A DNA stretch of 33,595 nt, from contig JACPFA010000021.1 of NCBI GenBank assembly GCA_016183235.1, forward strand, positions 1 through 33,595, read 5' to 3'. The position numbers and the translations under genes are program-made. The stretch comes from Deltaproteobacteria bacterium (lineage in GTDB: Bacteria; UBA10199; DSSB01; JACPFA01). Of the stretch, positions 14,711-21,896 are shown in pieces. The notes beneath the pieces were generated by a model. It saw only the letters and a program-made list of their open reading frames with translations. It ran no database searches and was not told the origin of the DNA. Positions within the stretch are counted from its first letter, which is position 1. Every line of letters begins with the position of its first letter.

Positions 14711-15532
14711 ATGACCAACTTGCAAGGTAAAACCATTATCATCACCGGGGCAAGTCGTGGCATTGGCCGGGCGATTGCTTTACGGTGTGCCCAAGATAAG
14801 GCCAATATTGTTATTGCGGCTAAGTCAGCCACACCGCATCCTAAATTGCCTGGCACCATTTATACAGTGGCTAGTGAAGTAGAAGCTCTTGGCGCCAAGG
14901 TTTTACCCCTACAAGTTGATGTGCGTAGTGAAGAAGAAGTTGAGAAGATGGTGGAAGAGACGGTTAAAAAATTTGGTGGCGTTGATGCCCTGGTTAACAA
15001 TGCGGGGGCCATTTTTTTAGCAGATACTCCCAGTACACCCATGAAGCGCTTTGACCTTATGCACGGTGTTAATGTGCGGGCAGTTTATTTATGTTCGCAA
15101 AAAGCCCTGCCTCATTTGAAGAAGGGAAAGAACCCGCATATTTTAAATCTTTCCCCACCCCTTAGTCTGGATCCCAAATGGTTAAAAAATCATTTGGCCT
15201 ATAGCCTTTCAAAATATGGCATGTCGCTTTGTACGCTTGGAATGAGCGCTGAATTTGAACCCTATGGGATTGCCGTTAATTCCCTTTGGCCAAGGACCCT
15301 CATTGCCACTGCGGCCGTCGATTGGCTCATGGGTGAAGCGGGCATTAAACAAAGTCGCAAACCTGAGATCATGGCCGATGCGGCCCATGAGATTTTGTGC
15401 AAAGAGAATCGGCAAGTAACCGGGCAAACCTTAATTGACGAAGATGTCTTGCGACAAGCGGGTATGAAAAATTTTGACCAATACGCCCATGAACCTGGCG
15501 AAACCTTGATGCCTGATTTATATGTTGAGTAA
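14711..15532 (+). CDS. SDR-family NAD(P)-dependent oxidoreductase (HSDL2-like)
   Basis: The start is ATG 14711, five bases after AGAGG; a GTG at 14705 is less likely. The 273-residue protein has the cofactor motif TGASRGIG at 12-19, NNAG at 96-99, and catalytic Ser148, Tyr164 and Lys168 in YSLSK. The middle segment (IVIAAKSATPHPKLPGTIYT) and C-terminal part (ITADA-like EIMADAAHEILCK, GQTLIDEDVLRQAG) resemble hydroxysteroid-dehydrogenase-like protein 2 and its bacterial relatives. Those proteins act on lipid- or acyl-related substrates that are poorly defined. The C-terminal SCP2 domain found in HSDL2 is absent. Substrate unknown. Confidence 0.9.
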   Translation: MTNLQGKTIIITGASRGIGRAIALRCAQDKANIVIAAKSATPHPKLPGTIYTVASEVEALGAKVLPLQVDVRSEEEVEKMVEETVKKFGGVDALVNNAGAIFLADTPSTPMKRFDLMHGVNVRAVYLCSQKALPHLKKGKNPHILNLSPPLSLDPKWLKNHLAYSLSKYGMSLCTLGMSAEFEPYGIAVNSLWPRTLIATAAVDWLMGEAGIKQSRKPEIMADAAHEILCKENRQVTGQTLIDEDVLRQAGMKNFDQYAHEPGETLMPDLYVE

Positions 15533-15544
15533 AAAACTGAGAAT

Positions 15545-15628
15545 GAAGATTGCCACGCTTCATCATGGGTCCCCGCCGGAGTTTACCCCTGCGCAGGCAG
15601 GGGCGGGGATGACATTGCTCGCAATGAC
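15545..15628. repeat. Nested REP-like element (GTCATTGCGAGC type)
   Basis: Read on the minus strand it starts GTCATTGCGAGCAATGTCAT, contains a CCCCGCC...GGCGGGGACCCATGATG hairpin, and ends CGTGGCAATCTTC. Copies with the same nested plan lie at 21491-21574 and 23615-23680. It lies between the convergent SDR and cytochrome genes. Confidence 0.75.
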
Positions 15629-15638
15629 ACCATAGGTG

Positions 15639-15965
15639 TTACTGATTCAAAAACGCATGCAAGGCCTCAAGGTCATTTTTCAAAAATGACATGGGTTGCA
15701 TGAGTTTGGTATCTCGCTTAGGTTTATAATTAGCTGGATACTTTGCCTCTAAAACTCTAGCAGTAAGTAGCTCTAATGATGAGCCATGGTTGGCAGGGCC
15801 GATGGGGCCATCAAGCTTTGGGTCTTTGTTGTGACAAGCAATGCAGTTGGCCATGTAAACAGACTTGCCTTTTTCGGCCAAACTCATTTCGGGCCCACCT
15901 GAAGGTGGTTTGGGGGTACAGCCCAATAAAAGCCCTATCCATAGAAGATGAACAAAATATCTCAT
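15639..15965 (-). CDS. Monohaem cytochrome c lipoprotein, partner of the PuuD-like protein
   Basis: The 108-residue protein has a lipoprotein signal peptide with lipobox LLGC (Cys16). One haem site C41-I-A-C44-H45 follows, then a likely distal methionine in LMQPMSF. The size and layout fit a small class I cytochrome c held at the periplasmic face of a membrane. The gene overlaps the upstream PuuD-like gene by four bases, so the two are probably made together. In PuuD the membrane domain and cytochrome c are one polypeptide, which suggests that this protein accepts electrons from its neighbour. Confidence 0.88.
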   Translation of the reverse strand: MRYFVHLLWIGLLLGCTPKPPSGGPEMSLAEKGKSVYMANCIACHNKDPKLDGPIGPANHGSSLELLTARVLEAKYPANYKPKRDTKLMQPMSFLKNDLEALHAFLNQ

Positions 15966-16663
15966 GCTAACACCTCAATAATTGCGTAAAGAACAATCGT
16001 TAAAAGCAAACCACAGTGGATAACACCTTTAATGGTTGCTAAGGGGCCCAACTTACCACGAATTGCATTGAGTTCAAGCAAAACGATGATGGCGATCATG
16101 GGTAAGGCTAAATGTTCGAGTTTGACATCGGCGATAAAGCTGACGGGTAAATGACTGGCGGCACCCATGAAAAAAAGCATGGGGATTGAGAATAGGGTAT
16201 TGGTTCGCGAGGCCAGCAACCCTTTGGCGCCCGCGGCAGCAGCCTCAGGGAGGGCAGCGCCTCCTTTAAGAACTTGTTCTGCCGAAGCGATGACTTTCTT
16301 TTGATTAGGCCAAATAATCAGCCACACGTTGAGGAACATGAACGTACCCAATAAAGCACCGGTTAAAATCAACACGCCATAGGGGGACTTGAATTGTTCC
16401 CAACCTGAACTCCCACCGCGGTGCAATAGAATGGCTAAGCCTGAAACAAAGGTGAACATCGCGCCCCAACGAAACCACCACAGGGCCCGTGGCACCAGTT
16501 TGCCAATCGCGGCATTTTTGACATTGGCCTCGGTTTCTTTAAACCATTCGCCTTGCACAAAGTTAAAGTAGTACAGAAGGCCTATCCAGGTAACACCGGC
16601 TAAAAGGTGGATCCAACGTAAAATGAATTGACTCCCAGCGGGAGTAAGTATGGCGATTTCCAT
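15962..16663 (-). CDS. PuuD-like (urate hydroxylase N-terminal-type) membrane protein
   Basis: The 233-residue protein has about six membrane segments. It contains RWIHLLAGVTWIGLLYYFNF, PRALWWFRWGAMFTFVSGLA, IIWPNQKKVIASAEQ and RTNTLFSIPMLFFMGAASH, the conserved segments of the Urate_ox_N/PuuD family, including several membrane histidines that could bind haem. PuuD oxidises urate at the membrane and passes electrons to a fused cytochrome c. Here the protein lacks that cytochrome domain, which is encoded next door. No other purine catabolism gene is present, so urate as substrate is not assured. GGAGAG precedes the ATG. Confidence 0.72.
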   Translation of the reverse strand: MEIAILTPAGSQFILRWIHLLAGVTWIGLLYYFNFVQGEWFKETEANVKNAAIGKLVPRALWWFRWGAMFTFVSGLAILLHRGGSSGWEQFKSPYGVLILTGALLGTFMFLNVWLIIWPNQKKVIASAEQVLKGGAALPEAAAAGAKGLLASRTNTLFSIPMLFFMGAASHLPVSFIADVKLEHLALPMIAIIVLLELNAIRGKLGPLATIKGVIHCGLLLTIVLYAIIEVLA

Positions 16664-16686
16664 AAAAAGCTCTCCTTCCTATTTAC

Positions 16687-16747
16687 GGGGCTGTTGAAAA
16701 ACGCCCATCTACGGCTGCCTTGTATCTGGGCATTTTTGAACAGCCCC
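16687..16747. repeat. 61-bp foldback element
   Basis: GGGGCTGTTGAAAAACGCCC at the left and GGGCATTTTTGAACAGCCCC at the right are inverted repeats with two mismatches. The core CCCATCTACGGCTGCCTTGT plus ATCTGGG shares CCCATCT and GCCTTG.ATCTGGG with the 125-bp foldback at 14224-14348. The 16748-16908 stretch beyond it is AT-rich, and I recognise nothing in it. Confidence 0.75.
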
Positions 16748-16962
16748 AAGAAACAACATTTTTCAAGACTCCTAATATAATTTAAGGGCAGTTTAAAACA
16801 TGGTGTCATTGAAAAATCAAACAAATTAAATGCTTATTAATATGGGTTTTAAATAACCCACCCCAATTTTGTTTTTATACTTGTTAATGTACAAATAATG
16901 GAGTTAAAATGAACTATCTTTTTTCGGGGGCATTTTATTTTATAGAAAATCAAGGGGGTCTT

Positions 16963-19245
16963 ATGGGCGGTCTTTTTCAACGTTATTCAACGTTCCTACT
17001 TATCTTACTCACATTAACTTGGTCAGCTTGTGGTGGGCGAGCTAGCAGCACGGCCTCTTCAGGGGTCGATCTCAATTCAACCCTTGCGGTCATTGATGCT
17101 CAAGACGATAGCACCGGTTCCGATTTGATGAAGGCTTTAATAACCAATAGCCCCATGCTGTTTGCCCTTTCAGACGTTCCCTTGACAGCCGATTATTATA
17201 CTTTGCCAACTAATATTTGGGTTTATGATCCGACCGTGGCACCCCTTGACCTCATTAACGAAATTTTATGTTCACTCGATCAAACCGCCCATGATCAAAT
17301 GGTCAACCGAGGGGCCTATAAAGCCCAAGTCGATTTTGCCCTTTGTAATAAAGACAAAGACCAGTCAGGCAGTTCCAACGATCAATCGGCCGGTAATTCT
17401 TCGGAGCAAGAACTTGAATATTGGACCGTTTTATCGACCCGTGGCAGTGCCTCCGATCCTGAAATTGTGAAGGTATGGATTCCCTTTGCCGGAGACGACA
17501 GTGAAGGTGCCAGTAGCACGGGTAGTAGTGAAGAGGAAAGTGAAAGCTCATTACTGCTGGGCTATGGTGAGATTGTGAGTGGGCCAACCTCAGCGAATCC
17601 CAATGGAGTGTTTCAAATACACTTTAAAGAAAGCGCAACGGATGGTTCAGTGGGTCCAACCATGAATGGGAAGTTGGGGAGTTCTTTTGATGCGACGACC
17701 AGTGAGAATACCTTAACCATGCGCATGTTAGAAAGTGGCTCTGAATTTTCATTTAGTTCAGGTGCTACAATTGTTAAAAATACCACCAGTAAAACCTTAC
17801 AAGGTATTTTGAGCGAATCCTTTTCGGGTGGGGGATTTAGTAAATCCTACGAACATAAGATTGCTGCCAATGAAAACTTTGTGAAGGGTACCTCCACTGA
17901 AGATGGGGCTGCTGAATCAAAGTGTAAAAATCGTAAGGCATATAACACCTATGTTTATCGATATAGTTTATTTGATTTCACGACCGGTAGCCAAATTGAT
18001 CTCGATAATCCAGGGATTCCGCTTATCTATACTAACAGCAATGGGGAGAGTAATTTTTGCTATGCGAGCTATTGGGGCCTTTGGTGCGATCGAGATGAGT
18101 ACCCCAGTAGTGGTGGTACGTTGACTGGAGAAGAAGATGGGTCCACCTATACCTTCTTGGGTGGTGATTTCCGAGTTATCAAACGTACTCGCGAAACAAT
18201 GGCCTTGGCTGATTTTATTAATGTGCGGTTGGATTGGTGGATTAATGATCAGGCTATTCAAATAGTCTGGACAGGCTCTGTTTTTCAAGAAGTAGCCGAA
18301 TGTACTTTTACAATGGGAAAAACCTGTACAGACTTAAGCTCCCCTGAGACCATTGATATTTCAAGTTTTGGTGGCAATATGGTCTATTTCTGGTTGGATG
18401 GTGTAGGAAGTATCAACGTGCCCATTGTATCTTTTACCAATTCAAGTGCTGTTTATGTGACGGCTGAAGATAATGTTAACTCGGCTGACGCATTGTTTAG
18501 TTCGGGTACAGCAACCTTGTATGGTGGGTACCAACAAATTAAACCTGATTTAACCGATAGCACCTATTCCGATCCTTATTTACCCACTTTAGAAGGGGGC
18601 GCCTATACACTTCAAATTGACCCTACTACCTGGACGGCAACCTATGTGGCCAATGCTAGTGGTACGATCAATACCGATAACCTTACTTCGGCGGCAGCCA
18701 CGACGGGGCAAAATACTTGGGGTGTGCATTCTGGGGATCTTTATACTTCTACTTCAGCCCTTCAAGATGCTGAGAACCAAACCATCTATTATCAAATCGA
18801 AACCGGGCCCAATGCTTGGAATACTCACCGTGAGATCCAGCTCAATGGGGCGGCGGTAGCCTTTGACCGGCCATTGAAGTGTTCTTATACGTATACCGAT
18901 CCCGACACCAGTATTGCTCAACTCTATCAAATGGAATACGGTGGGGCAGGGGATTTCTGGGGGGTTCCATGGGAAGAGGTAGCCGACGGATTGTGGAGAC
19001 CTAAATTTACCATTCCGGATGGTGATTCTGTCACCTGCAAAGATAGCGATGGGAACGAAACCACTTATCTCGTGCGTGCCCTTGATAAAGAGCAACAGTT
19101 ACAAGACGCCGATGAAAGTAATTGTGCAGGTTTGAGCACCGAGTTTAATTTGAGCCTGCCCGATACTAATTTTACAGATCCCAATATTGGTGATCTTCCG
19201 GATGCTGAATTAAAGGTCATTCAAGGGGTTGTTATTGGTAATTAG
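16963..19245 (+). CDS. Large orphan lipoprotein
   Basis: From ATG 16963 the product has 760 residues. It begins MGGLFQRYSTFLLILLTLTW followed by SAC, a standard lipoprotein signal with the cysteine at about residue 23. AAGGGGG lies four bases before this ATG. An ATG at 16909 with a GGAG site would add 18 residues containing an acidic residue, which is unusual for a signal peptide, but it cannot be excluded. The mature part is Ser/Thr/Gly/Asp-rich with a low-complexity stretch (GDDSEGASSTGSSEEESESS near 200), many aromatic beta-strand segments, and paired cysteines. I recognise no domain. It is probably on the cell surface or in the periplasm. Upstream, 16748-16962 holds no other feature. Confidence 0.8.
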   Translation: MGGLFQRYSTFLLILLTLTWSACGGRASSTASSGVDLNSTLAVIDAQDDSTGSDLMKALITNSPMLFALSDVPLTADYYTLPTNIWVYDPTVAPLDLINEILCSLDQTAHDQMVNRGAYKAQVDFALCNKDKDQSGSSNDQSAGNSSEQELEYWTVLSTRGSASDPEIVKVWIPFAGDDSEGASSTGSSEEESESSLLLGYGEIVSGPTSANPNGVFQIHFKESATDGSVGPTMNGKLGSSFDATTSENTLTMRMLESGSEFSFSSGATIVKNTTSKTLQGILSESFSGGGFSKSYEHKIAANENFVKGTSTEDGAAESKCKNRKAYNTYVYRYSLFDFTTGSQIDLDNPGIPLIYTNSNGESNFCYASYWGLWCDRDEYPSSGGTLTGEEDGSTYTFLGGDFRVIKRTRETMALADFINVRLDWWINDQAIQIVWTGSVFQEVAECTFTMGKTCTDLSSPETIDISSFGGNMVYFWLDGVGSINVPIVSFTNSSAVYVTAEDNVNSADALFSSGTATLYGGYQQIKPDLTDSTYSDPYLPTLEGGAYTLQIDPTTWTATYVANASGTINTDNLTSAAATTGQNTWGVHSGDLYTSTSALQDAENQTIYYQIETGPNAWNTHREIQLNGAAVAFDRPLKCSYTYTDPDTSIAQLYQMEYGGAGDFWGVPWEEVADGLWRPKFTIPDGDSVTCKDSDGNETTYLVRALDKEQQLQDADESNCAGLSTEFNLSLPDTNFTDPNIGDLPDAELKVIQGVVIGN

Positions 19246-19262
19246 TATCAATAGTGTCATCT

Positions 19263-19330
19263 ATGGATCCCGGGTCTAAGGCCCGGGATGACGCAACGCC
19301 GTCATGCCGGACCTTGGATCCGGCATCCAT
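19263..19330. repeat. Two REP-like hairpins between convergent genes
   Basis: The first (19263-19292) pairs ATGGATCCCGGG with CCCGGGATGAC-type sequence. The second (19301-19330) pairs GTCATGCCGGA with TCCGGCATCCAT. They face each other in inverted orientation. Lying between the ends of the lipoprotein gene and leuD, they could end transcription from both sides, though no T tract is present. Confidence 0.75.
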
Positions 19331-19343
19331 TCGGGGTTGTTCG

Positions 19344-19952
19344 TTAATCAACATAACCTAATTTTTTTGCCACGTCGTTTACTTGCTTTTGCCCTTCCAA
19401 CAATTCAAACAAAGGGTCATATTTTCCACTGAGAAAACTTTGCTGAATGCTCGTTGGCAAATTGACTTTAAACTTTGTTTCGTCAATTTTGATTTCAAGG
19501 TTTTCTAAATCGAGCATTAATTTGGCTTGAGGGTTTTCTTGGATAGATTTTACTAATTGAGCCCGTTGACCATCTTCCAAGGTTACACAGGGGATTCCCA
19601 TGGTTGCACAATTTCCAAAAAATATTTCAGCAAAAGATCCACCTATGATGGCTTTAAAGCCAAACTTGGCCAGGGCTTGCGGGGCGTGTTCGCGGCTCGA
19701 CCCACAACCAAAATTTTGATCGACCACCAAAATCGATGCACCTTGATGCTCAGGTCTGTCGAGCACATGATGCTTCGATCGGCCTTGTTCATCAAAACGC
19801 ACATCATAAAAGGCATATTGCCCCAACCCCTCAAAGGTAACACATTTCATAAAGCGAGCCGGGATAATGCGATCGGTGTCGATATCGTTACCGCCTACGT
19901 ACACTGCCTTGCCAGATATTTTTTTTATCGAATATTCATTCATCATTATCAT
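19344..19952 (-). CDS. leuD: 3-isopropylmalate dehydratase small subunit
   Basis: The 202-residue protein is the swivel-domain subunit of isopropylmalate isomerase, which converts 2- to 3-isopropylmalate in leucine synthesis. Family motifs are GNDIDTDRIIPARFMKCVTF, NFGCGSSREHAPQAL (the substrate-binding segment) and IIGGSFAEIFFGNCATMGIP. AGGG lies six bases before ATG 19952; a second in-frame ATG three codons on (MNEYSIKK) is also possible. It follows leuC on the same strand but is separated from it by a 128-bp palindromic element. It needs LeuC for the iron-sulfur cluster. Confidence 0.96.
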   Translation of the reverse strand: MIMMNEYSIKKISGKAVYVGGNDIDTDRIIPARFMKCVTFEGLGQYAFYDVRFDEQGRSKHHVLDRPEHQGASILVVDQNFGCGSSREHAPQALAKFGFKAIIGGSFAEIFFGNCATMGIPCVTLEDGQRAQLVKSIQENPQAKLMLDLENLEIKIDETKFKVNLPTSIQQSFLSGKYDPLFELLEGQKQVNDVAKKLGYVD

Positions 19953-19962
19953 GCTTGCCCTA

Positions 19963-20090
19963 TTTGTCTTATGAAGGAGTCACTGAGTTCTTTTCGAAGC
20001 GGGAAGAGGCTACTCGAAACCACTTTGCTGTGGTTGAGAGAGCCTTAAGCCGGATTCGAAAAGACCTTAGCAACTCCTTCATAAGACAAA
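19963..20090. repeat. 128-bp imperfect palindrome at the leuC-leuD junction
   Basis: The outer arms TTTGTCTTATGAAGGAGT (19963-19980) and ACTCCTTCATAAGACAAA (20073-20090) are exact reverse complements. Inner matches TCTTTTCGAA/TTCGAAAAGA and CCACTTTG/GTGG extend the pairing with interruptions. The right arm supplies the last codons (FVL) and the stop TGA of leuC. It would form a long hairpin in the leuCD transcript. Confidence 0.88.
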
Positions 20091-21482
20091 CACCTCTCTT
20101 GCATCACTCACTCTGCCAGTAATGGCAGCCGCTACTACCATAATTGGGCTCATCAAAATCGTGCGCCCGGTTGGTGAACCTTGGCGCCCTTTAAAATTGC
20201 GATTAGAACTCGATGCGCAAATTTCATCCCCCACCAGTTTGTCAGGGTTCATGGCCAAGCACATCGAACACCCAGGTTTGCGCCACTCAAAGCCAGCTTC
20301 CTGGAAAACAGCGTCAATCCCTAGTTTGCGGGCTTCATGATCCACAGCTTGTGAGCCAGGTACCGCTAAAGCCCGTACCCCTTTGGCAACCTTATGTCCT
20401 TTAATCAGTTTGGCCACTTCAATGAAATCTGAAAGTCTTCCATTGGTGCAACTGCCTAGAAAGGCCACTTGTACCGGGATGCCTTTCACCGGTTGATTGG
20501 GTTTGAATTTCATAAAATCCAAGGCTTCTTGAATGGAATCACGCTCCAGCCCTTGATAATTTTTGGGGTCAGGAATTGTTTCGTCAATAAACACGGCTTG
20601 CCCTGGGTTGATACCCCAGGTAACCGTTGGGTTAATCTCTTGAGCTAAAAAAGGTGCCAGGTCATCGTAAGTAGCATCAGCATCGCTCTTAAAGCCATCC
20701 CATTTTTTTACCAAGTCACTCCAATTTTGCGTGGCCACATATTTGCGACCTTTTAAATAATCGTAAGTGGTTTGATCGGGGTTGATATAACCACACCTGG
20801 CACCACCCTCAATCGACATATTGCAAAGGGTCATGCGTTCTTCCATGGTGAGGTTGGTAATGGTGTCGCCGGTATATTCGTAGGCAAAACCCACCCCGCC
20901 TTTAACGCCTAATTTGCGAATGATGTGTAAAATAATATCTTTCGCTGTTACGCCCTTGCCCAATTTCCCATTAACTTCGATCTTTCTAACTTTGAGTGGG
21001 CTTAAGGCCAGCGTTTGAGTGGCCAACACGTCGCGCACTTGGGTTGTGCCGATTCCAAAGGCCAAGGTGCCAAAGGCCCCATGGGTAGAAGTATGGCTAT
21101 CGCCGCAAGCAATAGTTAACCCCGGTTGGGTAAGCCCCAGCTCTGGGCCAATCACATGCACAATGCCTTGTTGCCCTGAATCGGCTCCTAAATAAGTGAT
21201 GTGTGATTCTTGAGTATTTTTTTGCAAGGCACTTAGCATTTCGTCGGCCAAATGATCTTTTAAAGGCCGGGCAATATCATCGGTTGGGATGATATGATCG
21301 ACGGTAGCAAAGGTTAGGTTAGGGTAGGCGACGTTCAGTTTTAAATCGCGAATCATGCCAAAGGCCTGGGGGCTAGTGACTTCATGAATCAAATGCAGGC
21401 CAATAAAGATTTGGCTTTGACCATTAGGTAATTTCCGAACCTCGTGGGCCTCCCATACCTTTTTATATAAATTCTTGCCCAT
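20079..21482 (-). CDS. leuC: 3-isopropylmalate dehydratase large subunit
   Basis: The 467-residue length is standard. Aconitase-type motifs are present: [41 protein letters not shown] and [11 protein letters not shown], giving the three cysteines that hold the 4Fe-4S cluster. It forms isopropylmalate isomerase with LeuD. The opening [15 protein letters not shown] fixes the start at 21482, yet a palindromic repeat begins eight bases upstream and no Shine-Dalgarno sequence is visible. The C-terminus REVFVL and the stop codon lie within the junction palindrome. It is divergent from ilvB across a 414-base gap filled mostly by repeats. Confidence 0.97.
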   Translation of the reverse strand: MGKNLYKKVWEAHEVRKLPNGQSQIFIGLHLIHEVTSPQAFGMIRDLKLNVAYPNLTFATVDHIIPTDDIARPLKDHLADEMLSALQKNTQESHITYLGADSGQQGIVHVIGPELGLTQPGLTIACGDSHTSTHGAFGTLAFGIGTTQVRDVLATQTLALSPLKVRKIEVNGKLGKGVTAKDIILHIIRKLGVKGGVGFAYEYTGDTITNLTMEERMTLCNMSIEGGARCGYINPDQTTYDYLKGRKYVATQNWSDLVKKWDGFKSDADATYDDLAPFLAQEINPTVTWGINPGQAVFIDETIPDPKNYQGLERDSIQEALDFMKFKPNQPVKGIPVQVAFLGSCTNGRLSDFIEVAKLIKGHKVAKGVRALAVPGSQAVDHEARKLGIDAVFQEAGFEWRKPGCSMCLAMNPDKLVGDEICASSSNRNFKGRQGSPTGRTILMSPIMVVAAAITGRVSDAREVFVL

Positions 21483-21490
21483 ATAAAAAT

Positions 21491-21574
21491 GTCATTGCGA
21501 GCCATGTCATCCCTGCCCCCGATCAGGTCGAGGGTAAACTCCGGCAGGGACCCATGATAGCTAGGCAATCTTCC
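21491..21574. repeat. Nested REP-like element ahead of leuC
   Basis: The order is GTCATTGCGAGCCATGTCAT, then an inner arm CCCTGCC, a spacer with AAACTCCGGCAGGGACCCAT, then AGGCAATCTTCC. It has the same nested plan as the repeats at 15545-15628 and 23615-23680. It starts eight bases from the leuC start codon. Confidence 0.75.
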
Positions 21575-21584
21575 TTTTCATCAG

Positions 21585-21693
21585 TGCTTGTTGAAAAATG
21601 CACTTTCTGTCATCCCTGCGAAGGCAGGGATCCAGTGATTTAAGGCAGTTCTGGATTCCCGCCTTCGCGGGAATGACATTTTTCAACACGCCC
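21585..21693. repeat. 109-bp foldback (MITE-like) element, copy 2
   Basis: The ends are TGCTTGTTGAAAAA and TTTTTCAACACGCCC. Internal hairpins are ATCCCTGCGAAGGCAGGGAT and ATTCCCGCCTTCGCGGGAAT. Its reverse complement matches the element at 5490-5599 along its whole length with only scattered differences, so the two are copies of one mobile or dispersed element. Confidence 0.82.
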
Positions 21694-21736
21694 ATCATTC
21701 TTTTAAACTTAAACCCAACTAAATGTCAAGACGGGG

Positions 21737-21742
21737 TATAAT
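21737..21742 (+). promoter_or_regulatory. Possible -10 box upstream of ilvB
   Basis: A perfect TATAAT lies about 155 bases before the ilvB start, in an AT-rich stretch with no other gene (21694-21896). No convincing -35 hexamer is present at the right distance. The long leader could carry regulation, but I see no leader peptide rich in Leu, Val or Ile codons and no clear terminator hairpin. Confidence 0.3.
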
Positions 21743-21896
21743 CGTTAAAAACAATCCTAAATATTGTACAAAAATAGAAAACAATGCATTTTTTCATAAA
21801 AATAACACAAAAATAAATAAATGATATTGATTTTTTACGAAAAAAGCTGTCTTTTAGCTAAATATTATTTTACGATAGTTGAAAAAGGCGACTAAA

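Noticed and set aside
21694-21896. Attenuator or leader peptide for ilvBN
   Set aside because: No short frame rich in branched-chain amino acid codons, and no hairpin with a T tract, is visible.
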